DNA of 64,000 nucleotides from Glaciecola sp048820975 (GCF_048820975.1 NZ_JBMEUF010000001.1:868001-932000); one strand, 5' to 3'; numbered from the stretch's first letter, positions 9,190-18,284 are shown. Program-made: numbers and translations. Notes: generated from the sequence alone by a model not told the origin.

Positions 9190-9207
9190 TGCGGAATGTT
9201 AAATAGC

Positions 9208-10182
9208 CTATGGCTTTAGTATCACTTTACCTTTGACTGACCTAGAGGTTACTTTATCAATTCCCTCTACAGCATCTTTTAGCGCAAATGACTGATCTAC
9301 AACAACCTTTACTTTACCTTGCGCATACCAGGTTACAAGTTCTTTCATGTTAGCCATAAAGTCTTTAGGTTGGTGCTGCGTAAACGATCCCCAAAAAACC
9401 CCTACTACTGAAAACCCTTTAACTAATGATAAGTTAACTGGAAATTTGGGAATTTCACCGCCAGCGAAACCAATCACAAGCAATCTGCCCGCCCAAGCCA
9501 TTACGCGTGAGCAAGCATGAAAAGTATCTCCGCCAACGCACTCATATACAACGTCTACACCTTTACCCTTGGTGAGCGATTTAACCGTATCTTTTAAATC
9601 ATCACGAGAGTAATTAATAGTAATGTCCGCTCCATTATCTTTAGCTACTTGGCATTTTTCATCACTTGAGCATACGGCAATTACCTTAGCGCCCATTATC
9701 TTACCAATTTGCACTGCGGCTAAACCAGTGCCGCCAGCAGCGCCAGTAACTAACAATGTTTCACCCTCTTGCAACTGTGCTCGCTGTTTAAGGGCATGAT
9801 GAGCAGTGGCATGCGCTGTGGCTAAACCAGCAGCTTCATCTAATGGAATCGCATCGCCAATTGGCATCACTTGGTTCATAGGAATAGCGACTTTTTCAGC
9901 ATACCCACCCAGATTGGTTATACCTATGACTTTCATGCCTACCTGTAAATGTGGAACGTCAGCCCCCACTTCGCTGATTACGCCGGCAATTTCGCTACCA
10001 GGAATAAAAGGTACTTCCGGCTTCATTTGATACAAGCCTTGCACAAGCAAGCTATCAGGAAAATTTACACCGGCAGCTTGAACATCTACCACCACCATGC
10101 CAGCTTTTGCGACTGGATTGGGTACATCTTCGTATTTAAGTGCAGATACAGGTGCAAACTCATTACACACTATTGCTTTCAT
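9208..10182 (-). CDS. Zinc-independent MDR oxidoreductase (NADPH:quinone oxidoreductase-like)
   Basis: 324 residues, medium-chain dehydrogenase fold. The GroES-like N-terminus has VDVQAAGVNFPDSLL and PGSEIAGVI; the Rossmann motif is LVTGAAGGTGLAAVQIGK near residue 145. The zinc ligands of alcohol dehydrogenases are not apparent, which fits quinone oxidoreductase or enoyl reductase relatives using NADPH. It follows the acyl-CoA dehydrogenase after only 6 bp, so the two and the histidine phosphatase gene form one operon. Homologues are common in fatty-acid catabolic clusters, where the true substrate is usually unknown. Confidence 0.85.
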   Translation of the reverse strand: MKAIVCNEFAPVSALKYEDVPNPVAKAGMVVVDVQAAGVNFPDSLLVQGLYQMKPEVPFIPGSEIAGVISEVGADVPHLQVGMKVIGITNLGGYAEKVAIPMNQVMPIGDAIPLDEAAGLATAHATAHHALKQRAQLQEGETLLVTGAAGGTGLAAVQIGKIMGAKVIAVCSSDEKCQVAKDNGADITINYSRDDLKDTVKSLTKGKGVDVVYECVGGDTFHACSRVMAWAGRLLVIGFAGGEIPKFPVNLSLVKGFSVVGVFWGSFTQHQPKDFMANMKELVTWYAQGKVKVVVDQSFALKDAVEGIDKVTSRSVKGKVILKP

Positions 10183-10188
10183 ATTTGC

Positions 10189-11421
10189 TTATACCCCTCT
10201 TTTATTTTGTTCATTTTGCTGAATAATTAGGTTTTTGCCCAACTGCATCATGTGCACTTGGTCTGGTCCATCGGCAAGACGTATGGTTCGCGCATAAGCT
10301 AACGTTGCCGACAATATCGAATCTTGTGAGGTGCCGTAAGCCCCATGCAATTGAATAGCTTCGTCTATAACTTCGCAAGCCATTTTAGGTGCCACAATTT
10401 TAATCGCGGCAATAATGTTTTTAGCCACCTTGTTTCCGTACTTGTCCATATGATCAGCCGCTTTAAGGGTTAATAAACGAGCTTGCTCTATTTTACAGTA
10501 CATTTGCGAAATACTTTCTCTGACTGATTGTTGCTTACTTAATGGCTGGCCAAAAGCTATTCGTTGCTCAACTCGCTCGCAACTTAAATCTAGCGCGCGC
10601 TGTGCGCAACCAATTAAACGCATGCAATGATGTATTCTACCTGGGCCTAAACGTCCTTGCGCTATTTCAAAGCCACGCCCTTCGCCCAATAATAAGTTAG
10701 CTTTAGGTACGCGTACATTTTCAAATAACACTTCAGCGTGCCCAATAGGTTCATCTAAATATCCCATTGCCGACATAGGCCTAACGACCGTAACACCCTT
10801 AGTGTCAATTGGTACAAGAATTTGAGACTGCTGAGCATGACGCGGCGCACTGGTATCGGTTTTGCCCATAACAATAAGTATCTTACAATTATTGTTCATT
10901 GCACCACTGGTGTACCATTTACGTCCGTTGATGAGGTAACTGTCTCCATCATCAACAATACTCGTTTCAATGTTAGTTGCATCTGATGACGCTACATCAG
11001 GCTCTGTCATAGCAAACGCTGACCTAATTTTACCTTCTAACAAGGGAACTAGCCATTGCTCTTGCTGTTCTTTATTTCCATATTTAGACAACACTTCCAT
11101 GTTGCCTGTATCTGGGGCACTGCAGTTGAACACCTCTGAGCTAAATAATACACGCCCCATTATTTCGCACAATGGCGCGTACTCTAGGTTGGTTAAACCT
11201 GCGCCATAAGGAAGATATTCTTCAGGTAAAAATAAATTCCATAAACCTTGCGCTTTCGCTTTTTCTTTCAAGGTTTCCATAAGCTCGGGGCTTTGCCACA
11301 TATCGTCACTATTAGCGACAAGCGAATGATACTGCTCTTCAACGGGATAAATCTCTTTCTCCATAAATTGAGTGAGTTTATCCATGAGTGCTTGAGTTTT
11401 GGTGCTATGATCGAAGTTCAT
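10189..11421 (-). CDS. Acyl-CoA dehydrogenase (ACAD10/11-like)
   Basis: About 410 residues. Key segments are FAMTEPDVASSDATNI (FAD contact), INGRKWYTSGA, and C-terminal QLHGAYGTSQDS with RTIRLADGPDQVH, the last typical of the ACAD10/ACAD11 branch. It oxidises an acyl-CoA with ETF as acceptor; the branch often handles long, branched or hydroxylated acyl chains. The ATG at 11421 is chosen over the GTG three bases earlier because AAGGAG then has a normal 6-base spacing. It is the middle gene of a three-gene operon, with 6 bp to the oxidoreductase and about 20 bp to the phosphatase-like gene. Confidence 0.88.
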   Translation of the reverse strand: MNFDHSTKTQALMDKLTQFMEKEIYPVEEQYHSLVANSDDMWQSPELMETLKEKAKAQGLWNLFLPEEYLPYGAGLTNLEYAPLCEIMGRVLFSSEVFNCSAPDTGNMEVLSKYGNKEQQEQWLVPLLEGKIRSAFAMTEPDVASSDATNIETSIVDDGDSYLINGRKWYTSGAMNNNCKILIVMGKTDTSAPRHAQQSQILVPIDTKGVTVVRPMSAMGYLDEPIGHAEVLFENVRVPKANLLLGEGRGFEIAQGRLGPGRIHHCMRLIGCAQRALDLSCERVEQRIAFGQPLSKQQSVRESISQMYCKIEQARLLTLKAADHMDKYGNKVAKNIIAAIKIVAPKMACEVIDEAIQLHGAYGTSQDSILSATLAYARTIRLADGPDQVHMMQLGKNLIIQQNEQNKRGV

Positions 11422-11442
11422 CACAGTCTCCTTGTTATGTAA

Positions 11443-12111
11443 TTAACTATAGGTAATCTTAGACATATGCAAGGGCTTGTCCAAATGAGGAACGTTGTTA
11501 AAGCTGCTCAATTGAAATCCGCCTTTATTAAAATAAAATTGATTCACACTGGTATTCTTAATTTGTAAGTTAAAGTTTATTGCTTGCGCAACCGAACACT
11601 TTAGTAGCGTCATTAAGAAGATGGCCATCGCCCCGCCTGAAGTCACGACAAGTACATTTTTATGCGAGCTTTCTTGAATCATTTGTGCTGAATCTTTTAC
11701 TCTGCCTACAAATTCAGCCCACGATTCTCCCTTGTAAGAGGGTAAATTCCCCTCGGACCAAGCCTGCATGGCATTTCGAAGCACTTTGTACCATTCGCTA
11801 CGCGGCGCTTTTTCATCAGGTTTTTGCCTTGGAAAAATGCTTAAATAAGCGCGGACTATATTGTCAAAATCAAATTCGTTCCACCCCTCATCAATATGCG
11901 CGGAGCCAATTTGGGTACTAGCCAAAATTCCTTCTTTGGTTTGAATATGACGCTTCATACTTCCGGTTATGGTTGCATCAAATTGAATATCACGCTCTGA
12001 AAAGTAGTTTCCTAGTAATTTAGATTGTAAATGACCTAACTCACTTAAATTATCGTAGTCAGCTGCCCCGAATGAAGCTTGTGCGTGTCGAACTAAAAAC
12101 AATTGGGCCAT
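11443..12111 (-). CDS. Histidine phosphatase-superfamily protein
   Basis: 222 residues. The N-terminal LFLVRHAQASFG carries the phospho-accepting His of the phosphoglycerate mutase-like superfamily. The region that usually holds the second catalytic His reads VVTSGGAMAI, with Ser where VSHGG-type members have His. It may be a weak or altered phosphatase, possibly acting on phosphorylated intermediates made by ACAD10/11-associated kinases. AAGGA precedes the ATG. It is the first gene of the operon with the acyl-CoA dehydrogenase and the MDR oxidoreductase. Confidence 0.82.
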   Translation of the reverse strand: MAQLFLVRHAQASFGAADYDNLSELGHLQSKLLGNYFSERDIQFDATITGSMKRHIQTKEGILASTQIGSAHIDEGWNEFDFDNIVRAYLSIFPRQKPDEKAPRSEWYKVLRNAMQAWSEGNLPSYKGESWAEFVGRVKDSAQMIQESSHKNVLVVTSGGAMAIFLMTLLKCSVAQAINFNLQIKNTSVNQFYFNKGGFQLSSFNNVPHLDKPLHMSKITYS

Positions 12112-12212
12112 GCATTATTCCTTATTTTGTTAAAAATAGGTTAATGCTTTTGCATGAATAATGGTAATTGATTATGTTGATATAGTCCCATCAATCAGAA
12201 ACATCGAAAACC

Positions 12213-12226
12213 TTAATGTAGATCAA
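12213..12226 (+). promoter_or_regulatory. FNR-like box upstream of hemN
   Basis: TTAAT-GTAG-ATCAA differs from the FNR/ANR consensus TTGAT-N4-ATCAA at one base. It is centred about 66 bp before the hemN ATG, compatible with activation from near -41.5 and a short leader. Oxygen-independent haem synthesis genes are known FNR/ANR targets in gammaproteobacteria. Confidence 0.5.
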
Positions 12227-12285
12227 AGTAGCTCGTAGTTTAGTTAGTTACACTTGCTCTACTTGTTTTAAGGTGATCTAACTAT

Positions 12286-13668
12286 ATGACCATATCTGAC
12301 TATTTCGATAGCGCCATGTTAAATAAATATAATACCGCTGGCCCTAGATATACTTCCTACCCTACTGCGGTTTCTTTCAATTGCGATTATTCCGAGAGTG
12401 ATTTTACTGGCAGTATTAAAAACATCGCACAATCTGCAGAATCAAAATCGCTTTCACTTTACTTGCATATCCCGTTTTGCCATTCGCTTTGCTATTACTG
12501 TGGCTGCAATAAAATTGTGACACGCAATAAAGACAAGATTGACACCTATTTAAAGTATTTAAAGAAAGAAATTAGCCACCGTTCAAAACAGTTTAAAGGT
12601 TTCACCGTTGATGCAATTCATTTTGGAGGAGGCACACCAAGCTTTCTTGAGCCTGAACAATTATTTCATTTAATGGTATTTATAGAGCAACAATTTAAGG
12701 TGGATAGTGCTTGTGAAAAAAGCATTGAAATAGACCCACGAGAACTTCCCGCTAACTATTTAAACGACTTATATGTTATGGGATTTACACGTATTAGCAT
12801 TGGGGTTCAAGATGTAAACAAAGATGTCCAAGAAAAAATAAATCGAGTACAAAGTACCCAATTCATTAAATCTATTATTAAGCAGGCTAAAACCCTAGGG
12901 TTTCGTTCGGTCAACATAGATTTGATTTACGGGTTACCGGGGCAGAGTCAAACCACTCTATTAGACACGCTGCAAGAAGTTCAGCACATGGACCCTGACC
13001 GGATATCTTTGTTTAGCTACGCGCATATGCCACAGCTGTTTGCGGCGCAACGTAAAATAAAAGATGAATGGCTTCCAAAAGCAAATGAAAAGTTTGCCCT
13101 CTTTCAAACAGCTATTAACGAACTAGTAGCACAAGGTTACGTTTATATTGGCATGGACCACTTCGCTAAACCAAATGATAAATTAAGTGTTGCTGCAGAA
13201 AATAAAACCCTCGCGCGAAATTTCCAAGGTTATACCACTGATCAAGCAAGCACTCTTTTAGGCTTAGGCGTGTCATCTATTAGTAATTTGGGAAATTCCT
13301 ATGCACAAAACTTTAAAAAGTTAAGTGAATATTACACGGCAATAGATAAAGAAACATCGGCGATAGAAAAAGGAGTGGTTTTAAATTCTGACGATATTAT
13401 ACACCGCGCATTAATCCATCAACTAATGTGTAACTTTTTTGTGGATAAAGCGCAATTTTCAGAAAAATATAAACTTGATTTTGATGACTATTTTGCAAAA
13501 AGTCTTTGCCAACTGGGGCCATACATTGATGACAATTTAATAAGCAACAATGTAGGGAATTTAACCATTCACCCCCGAGGGCGCTTGTTAGTCCGTAATA
13601 TTTGCATGAATTTCGATCAATACATTCAAGAGCCCATGCATCAAGTGAGATACTCTAGAGTGATTTAA
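12286..13668 (+). CDS. hemN: Oxygen-independent coproporphyrinogen III oxidase
   Basis: 460 residues, the full length for HemN. The radical-SAM cluster motif CxxxCxxCxC is in IPFCHSLCYYCGCNK near residues 60-75, followed by FGGGTPSFLEPEQL and GVQDVNKDVQ. The N-terminal YNTAGPRYTSYPTA is typical of HemN rather than HemW. It decarboxylates coproporphyrinogen III to protoporphyrinogen IX without oxygen, in the cytosol. AAGGTGA precedes the ATG. An FNR-like site upstream suggests anaerobic induction. It is divergent from the phosphatase-like gene. Confidence 0.93.
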   Translation: MTISDYFDSAMLNKYNTAGPRYTSYPTAVSFNCDYSESDFTGSIKNIAQSAESKSLSLYLHIPFCHSLCYYCGCNKIVTRNKDKIDTYLKYLKKEISHRSKQFKGFTVDAIHFGGGTPSFLEPEQLFHLMVFIEQQFKVDSACEKSIEIDPRELPANYLNDLYVMGFTRISIGVQDVNKDVQEKINRVQSTQFIKSIIKQAKTLGFRSVNIDLIYGLPGQSQTTLLDTLQEVQHMDPDRISLFSYAHMPQLFAAQRKIKDEWLPKANEKFALFQTAINELVAQGYVYIGMDHFAKPNDKLSVAAENKTLARNFQGYTTDQASTLLGLGVSSISNLGNSYAQNFKKLSEYYTAIDKETSAIEKGVVLNSDDIIHRALIHQLMCNFFVDKAQFSEKYKLDFDDYFAKSLCQLGPYIDDNLISNNVGNLTIHPRGRLLVRNICMNFDQYIQEPMHQVRYSRVI

Positions 13669-13784
13669 AATACGTCAACCGAATCAGTCTTTACTGTTGT
13701 TTTTATCAGACAGACTTATTTAAGGTGCAGTGAAACTATATACCGCGTCACATGCAGCTTTATTAATATGAGGGGTTTATTTTA

Positions 13785-14156
13785 ATGCTTAATCAAACAA
13801 ATAATGTGATTAAATACACTGGCAAGAAGCGCCCTACTCTTAAACTAATGTTAGATGAACATAATTCTGTAGGCGTGAGCGATAAGCCTATATTCGGTGC
13901 AAGTGTTACCTTAAATGAAAAGCTTTTTGACGCACTTGGTAAAATCATATCAGCGGGAGATGTGATAGGTTGGGTGAATTATATTTCGATTGATCAATTT
14001 GCCTGTTTCAACCATAAGCAGCATTACATTAGTGCAAAAGAATATTTGTGCACTGAACAAAACCAATTAAAAGTAACCCGCGCAATTAGAATTCACAATC
14101 TTGAGCAAAATATGAATGAGAGTAAGTCTTTATTTGAATTTTCAGATGTGAAGTAA
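13785..14156 (+). CDS. Hypothetical protein, 123 aa
   Basis: I do not recognise the family. The ATG at 13785 follows a GAGGGG ribosome site, and the composition is that of a normal soluble cytosolic protein: no signal peptide, no membrane segment, two Cys (FACFNH, YLCTEQ). It lies about 115 bp after hemN on the same strand, so it could share the anaerobic transcript, but the gap is large enough for its own promoter. It may be lineage-specific. Confidence 0.6.
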   Translation: MLNQTNNVIKYTGKKRPTLKLMLDEHNSVGVSDKPIFGASVTLNEKLFDALGKIISAGDVIGWVNYISIDQFACFNHKQHYISAKEYLCTEQNQLKVTRAIRIHNLEQNMNESKSLFEFSDVK

Positions 14157-14189
14157 GAAGCTTAACAGCGTGGATTTATATTAAACGAG

Positions 14190-14238
14190 AAAAGAAAAAC
14201 GCTACCTAAGCCTGTGGACACAAACAGGCTAGGTAGCG
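14190..14238 (-). terminator. Strong hairpin, terminator for minus-strand transcripts
   Basis: Arms at 14200-14215 and 14224-14238 (CGCTACCT...CCTGT / ACAGG...AGGTAGCG) pair along 15 bp with one bulged base. Read on the minus strand, the stem is followed by GTTTTTCTTTTC, so it fits termination of the pstS-like/porin transcript ending at 14436. On the plus strand no T run follows. The rest of the 280-bp gap 14157-14435 holds nothing I recognise. Confidence 0.65.
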
Positions 14239-14435
14239 AAAAGGCCTTTGAGAGTCACTAATGTAACCTTCAAAGCACACACAACAATATTCATAAAGCA
14301 AAAACCCTACCAACATTTATTGTGTTTAAATATCAAAAGCTTACAGAATAAAAAAAAGCTAAACCGCTTTATCAAACCTATTTCGTGCAACAAAGTTAAT
14401 TGATGCACTGATTTAATGCAGTTTAGCTATATCTT

Positions 14436-14846
14436 TTAAAGTGCGACTACTTTCACATCACCCGTTACTGACGCGCTATCAATATACCCAATTACGTTCG
14501 GGTTTTTAGATACAAGGTCAATAACCTCTGCGTCACTAGCTACTTCTTTTGGTGGAATGCCTTTACCAGTAAATACAAGTTTAGACCAATACGCAGCTAT
14601 TTGGCTTGAACTACGCCCTACGATGCTCTCATCAAAAGTTTGACGAATACTCGTATCAACATTTTGGTTAACCGCAATTGTTTCAGTGCCATCAGCAAAT
14701 TTATCTTCTTTACCTAAGTAAATACGCTGTACAAGTTTGCTATCAATGGCGTTACTGTTAGATGGATGCACAACTACTACAATTTCAGCATAAGCAACTT
14801 GCGCAGCCATCATTAAACCCATTATAAGTGAAGTTTTTTTCAACAT
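14436..14846 (-). CDS. Small PstS-like periplasmic substrate-binding protein (copy 1)
   Basis: 136 residues with a signal peptide (MLKKTSLIMGLMMAAQVAYA). The mature part starts EIVVVVHPSN and has the short PBP-like domain annotated as phosphate ABC transporter substrate-binding protein: QRIYLGKEDKF, then DESIVGRSSSQ, then YWSKLVFTGKG. It is far shorter than PstS (about 320-350 aa) and no ABC permease or ATPase genes lie nearby. A direct transport role is therefore unlikely; a periplasmic accessory of the adjacent porin is possible. It is a clear paralogue of the gene at 16032, and AAGGA precedes the ATG. Confidence 0.75.
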   Translation of the reverse strand: MLKKTSLIMGLMMAAQVAYAEIVVVVHPSNSNAIDSKLVQRIYLGKEDKFADGTETIAVNQNVDTSIRQTFDESIVGRSSSQIAAYWSKLVFTGKGIPPKEVASDAEVIDLVSKNPNVIGYIDSASVTGDVKVVAL

Positions 14847-14863
14847 TATTGATGGTCCTTTAT

Positions 14864-16009
14864 TTAGAAAACGTAGTTAACTGCAAGGCGGAACATAGTC
14901 GTATCGTTATCACCGTCTAAACGGTCTTCAAAGGCAACTATTTCACCTTTAAGTGCAATTTGAGTATTCCAGTCATAACGCAGACCAAGGCTCACCATGC
15001 TGTAGTCCTCAAACTGAGACTCTTCTAAGCCTACAATTACTGGACCAAGCGCTGCTTGAAAAGCGGCAGGAAGTGCTGCAATTTGGTCAGTATAGTGGTA
15101 ACCATCTTCACCATCTCGGCGTTGATAGGTAATTGATGGTGTAAGTTTACCCATGCGCGTTCCTGCTGAAACGTAATAAGCTGCATCATCTTGGAAAAAC
15201 ACGTCCTCATTTTGTACTAAGGTATACTCAGCATTCACAAACCAATCAAAGTTGTCATAACTTAACGCTACGCCGAAAAACTGACCGGTGTCGTCATCTA
15301 CTTCTACTTGATCAGCGAAGCTTGGAGAAATTTGTTCTAATGTAGCAAGAAGCGTATCAACATCTGCAAATGAACCCGAAGCTGAAGTTTGCCCATAAAC
15401 TACGCGACCTTTGAAAGACTCATATCCAGCATTAAGGGTAACAATTATAGTGTTGTTGCCTTTAAATGCGTTAGCACTACCGTCACTTGCTGGGCCAATA
15501 TCTGGATTGTCAATAACACCAAAAGCAAATTGTGCACCTAACTCCCAGTCACCTGCATAGGTATTGTAGTCGAGACGTATACCATCTAAATTATTGAAAA
15601 CAATGTCATAAACAGTTTGAGGTGCATCTACCCAATGGTAAGAGTAACCAACGTCTAATGATTCACTGTATAAAAATAGCGGTGCTCTTAAACGACCCGC
15701 AGAAACACTTAAATTATCTGAAGCTTTGTAGGTTAAGTACGCCCACTCAAATTTAGCATCAAAATCATTGCTACCGCGAGCAATAATTTGGCCCGTAGCT
15801 GAAACTTTATCGTTAATGTCGCTGCTTAACTGAATAGCAAACAAACTATGCTGATTGAAATCAATGTCTTCGTCATAACCGTAAACTTCGTTTTCATCTA
15901 AAGCCACACCAGCAGTAAAATTGGCAAAACCGTTTATGCGAGTGTCAGCGTAAGCTGCAGTAGAAACAAAAGAGGCTGCAACAGCTGATGCAAGTAATAA
16001 TTTTTTCAT
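14864..16009 (-). CDS. Outer-membrane porin
   Basis: 381 residues. A signal peptide (MKKLLLASAVAASFVSTAAYA) is followed by alternating amphipathic strands rich in Tyr, Asp and Gly (TRINGFANFTAG, YLTYKASDNLSVSAGRLRAPLF), ending with a C-terminal Phe (RLAVNYVF), the outer-membrane insertion signal. I read it as a general or anion-type porin of the kind common in Alteromonadales. It sits between two paralogous small PstS-like genes with short gaps (about 17 and 22 bp), so the three form one operon. Substrate preference cannot be read from sequence; phosphate or another oxyanion is a contextual guess. Confidence 0.85.
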   Translation of the reverse strand: MKKLLLASAVAASFVSTAAYADTRINGFANFTAGVALDENEVYGYDEDIDFNQHSLFAIQLSSDINDKVSATGQIIARGSNDFDAKFEWAYLTYKASDNLSVSAGRLRAPLFLYSESLDVGYSYHWVDAPQTVYDIVFNNLDGIRLDYNTYAGDWELGAQFAFGVIDNPDIGPASDGSANAFKGNNTIIVTLNAGYESFKGRVVYGQTSASGSFADVDTLLATLEQISPSFADQVEVDDDTGQFFGVALSYDNFDWFVNAEYTLVQNEDVFFQDDAAYYVSAGTRMGKLTPSITYQRRDGEDGYHYTDQIAALPAAFQAALGPVIVGLEESQFEDYSMVSLGLRYDWNTQIALKGEIVAFEDRLDGDNDTTMFRLAVNYVF

Positions 16010-16031
16010 AGATAGACCTTTGTATTGGGAA

Positions 16032-16451
16032 TTAATTTAATGGCACGACTTTTACAGAGTCATTGACTGAGCTAGCATCCACATATCCAATGGCTTGCTC
16101 GCTTGCACTTACGAGTGCAATAACTTCTGCATCAGTGCTAACTTCTTTAGGCGGAACACCTTTTCCGGTAAATACTAGTTTTGACCAGTACGCTGCAACC
16201 TGACTTGAACTTCTGCCCACAATCGATTCATCAAAAGAACCTCTTGTAGCGTTATCCGTGCCAAGGTTAATAGGGGTTGCTGCAGTGCCACTACTAAATT
16301 TTGTGTCTTTCCCTAGGAATATTTTTTGGACCGCCTTTTTGTCCAGTGCTGACGCATTAGACGGATGTACAATAACTGCTAACTCTGCACTTGCCATAGC
16401 AGATAGAGTTAACGTCATTGATATACCAAGCATTAATTTTTTCAAAAACAT
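16032..16451 (-). CDS. Small PstS-like periplasmic substrate-binding protein (copy 2)
   Basis: 139 residues from the ATG at 16451, chosen because AAGAAGG lies just before it and the signal peptide MFLKKLMLGISMTLTLSAMASA then begins normally; a longer frame starts at 16493 without support. The mature protein starts ELAVIVHPSN and shares the blocks DESIVGRSSSQ, YWSKLVFTGKG and PPKEV with the copy at 14436, so one arose by tandem duplication. It is the first gene of a three-gene operon with the porin. Confidence 0.75.
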   Translation of the reverse strand: MFLKKLMLGISMTLTLSAMASAELAVIVHPSNASALDKKAVQKIFLGKDTKFSSGTAATPINLGTDNATRGSFDESIVGRSSSQVAAYWSKLVFTGKGVPPKEVSTDAEVIALVSASEQAIGYVDASSVNDSVKVVPLN

Positions 16452-16516
16452 AATATACCTTCTTAACAATTTGCGCAGATGATACCAATACATTTTTGAA
16501 CTTAGGTATGCAAACT

Positions 16517-16570
16517 AATACACCCTTATAAAAAAAGACGCTGATGCGTCTTTTTTTATAAGGGTGTATT
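16517..16570. terminator. Perfect 25-bp hairpin, bidirectional terminator
   Basis: Arms 16517-16541 and 16546-16570 are perfectly complementary around the loop TGAT. The stem contains A7 and T7 tracts next to the GACGC core, so it can work as a terminator in either direction. It separates the acyl-CoA ligase gene (ending at 16590) from the PstS-like/porin operon. The arms are unusually long for a simple terminator. Confidence 0.8.
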
Positions 16571-16589
16571 TAAGTTATTGATTTATTAT

Positions 16590-18284
16590 TTAACTATTCC
16601 AAACAATATTGTCATTGTAAGAACCTTCAATAACAGATTTAAATTTCTCTTCTATTACATGGCGCTTTACTTTTAGCGTTGGCGTAAGTAAATCGTTCTC
16701 AATTGACCACTCTTCACTAAAAATAATAATGCGATCAAGTTGTTGGTGGCTTTCCAAATTAGAATTAACTTGCGTTAAGGTTTCTTGCAATGATTGAGTA
16801 ATCAAATCTTTAGATTGCTTAAGTGCTTCTTCAGATAATACCAATAGAGCGATGGGTTGTGGCAAGTTAGTTCCTGTTACGCACACTTGCTCAACTATCG
16901 GATTTTCCATTAATTTTGATTCAATGGGTGCAGGCGTAACATATTTACCTTTTTCTGTTTTAAATATGTCTTTGAGTCGCCCCGTGATGTATACATAACC
17001 ATCACTATCAATTTTGCCCTTATCACCTGTTCTCAGATAATTGTCATTGGTAAATACACCCGATGTCTTTTCTTGGTCTTTATAATAGCCAATCATATTG
17101 CACGGTGAACTCACTTGAATCTCGCCGTCTTCTGCTATTCTAATATCAACACCATCATAAGCTTTTCCAATTGCGCCAATTTTGTCTGTTCTAAACGGTA
17201 CACTGCTAGTACCGTACGCAGAATTTTCAGTCATCCCCCAACCTTCGGAAATATCTATTCCAATTTTGTGGAACCACTCAATAGTAGCCGGAGCGATGGG
17301 CGCTGAACCAGAAGCCCATAATCTTGCTGAACCTAAGCCCATTTGCTCTCTAATTTTAGCGGCGACTTTCTTGCCAACGAATGGAATACTTAATAAAAAG
17401 CTAAGTTTCTTTTGCGGAAGTTTAGCGAGCACGCCCATTTGGAATTTGGTCCACAAACGAGGCACCGATATAAACAATGTGGGCTGGCACGCTTTTACAT
17501 CGCGAGTGAATGTTTCTAATGACTCGACAAAGTAGAGTGATAAGCCTGAATAAAAACTAGCTAATTCAACCAGCACTCGTTCCGTAATATGGGCAAGTGG
17601 TAAATAACTCATTATACGATCATTCTCAGAAACACTTAATGCGGTAAGTGAATTGCGAGCGGCCCAACAAATAGTATTGTAAGTGTGTACAACACCTTTA
17701 GGTTGTCCGGTACTGCCTGAGGTATAAATAATTGTCATGATATCATTCATATCTGGCACAGGACTTGTGCTTAACGGCTTAATATTGATAAATTCATCCC
17801 AAGACAAACTCGCTTCAATAGAGTCATAAGGGAAGCCTACAGTTATGAGATTAGGAATTTCTACAGACTTAACCGCGGTATTGTCATCAAGCTTACCAAT
17901 GAACAATAATGGACACTCAGCATGTTCAAGTACATATTTTATGGTGTCGTGACCTGCCGTCGCAAAAATTGGCACTGACACATAGCCTGCCATCGTAATT
18001 GCCAAATCGCTTATTACCCACTCAGCAGTGTTTTTTCCCAAAATGGCAATACGCGTGCCCTTTGGATAATTATAGCTTTTTAATCGCGCAGCAATTTTTC
18101 GTGCTAATTGAGCCGTTTGTTGCCATGTAAACGTGCGAACCTCACCTTTAACAGGTTGACTCATATAATGTTGGGTAGGCTTTTCTTTTTCCCATTTGTA
18201 TAGCATCTCCAGCGGTGACACAATCGCATCAACGGGTATTAGGTTTGCTATTTCTTTGGCTTCTTTATTCAACGGCATGGACAT
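16590..18284 (-). CDS. Long-chain acyl-CoA ligase (AMP-forming)
   Basis: 564 residues, ANL adenylating family. The phosphate-binding motif is IIYTSGSTGQPKG near residue 190; GWGMTENSAYG lies mid-protein; YLRTGDKG and GRLKDIFKTEKGKYV mark the hinge and the C-terminal lid. The overall layout is that of long-chain FadD15/FAA1-type enzymes, which convert a fatty acid, CoA and ATP to acyl-CoA, AMP and PPi. It probably feeds the beta-oxidation enzymes encoded at 2.7-12.1 kb, although it is not in their operons. ATG at 18284 or at 18278 could be used. Confidence 0.88.
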   Translation of the reverse strand: MSMPLNKEAKEIANLIPVDAIVSPLEMLYKWEKEKPTQHYMSQPVKGEVRTFTWQQTAQLARKIAARLKSYNYPKGTRIAILGKNTAEWVISDLAITMAGYVSVPIFATAGHDTIKYVLEHAECPLLFIGKLDDNTAVKSVEIPNLITVGFPYDSIEASLSWDEFINIKPLSTSPVPDMNDIMTIIYTSGSTGQPKGVVHTYNTICWAARNSLTALSVSENDRIMSYLPLAHITERVLVELASFYSGLSLYFVESLETFTRDVKACQPTLFISVPRLWTKFQMGVLAKLPQKKLSFLLSIPFVGKKVAAKIREQMGLGSARLWASGSAPIAPATIEWFHKIGIDISEGWGMTENSAYGTSSVPFRTDKIGAIGKAYDGVDIRIAEDGEIQVSSPCNMIGYYKDQEKTSGVFTNDNYLRTGDKGKIDSDGYVYITGRLKDIFKTEKGKYVTPAPIESKLMENPIVEQVCVTGTNLPQPIALLVLSEEALKQSKDLITQSLQETLTQVNSNLESHQQLDRIIIFSEEWSIENDLLTPTLKVKRHVIEEKFKSVIEGSYNDNIVWNS

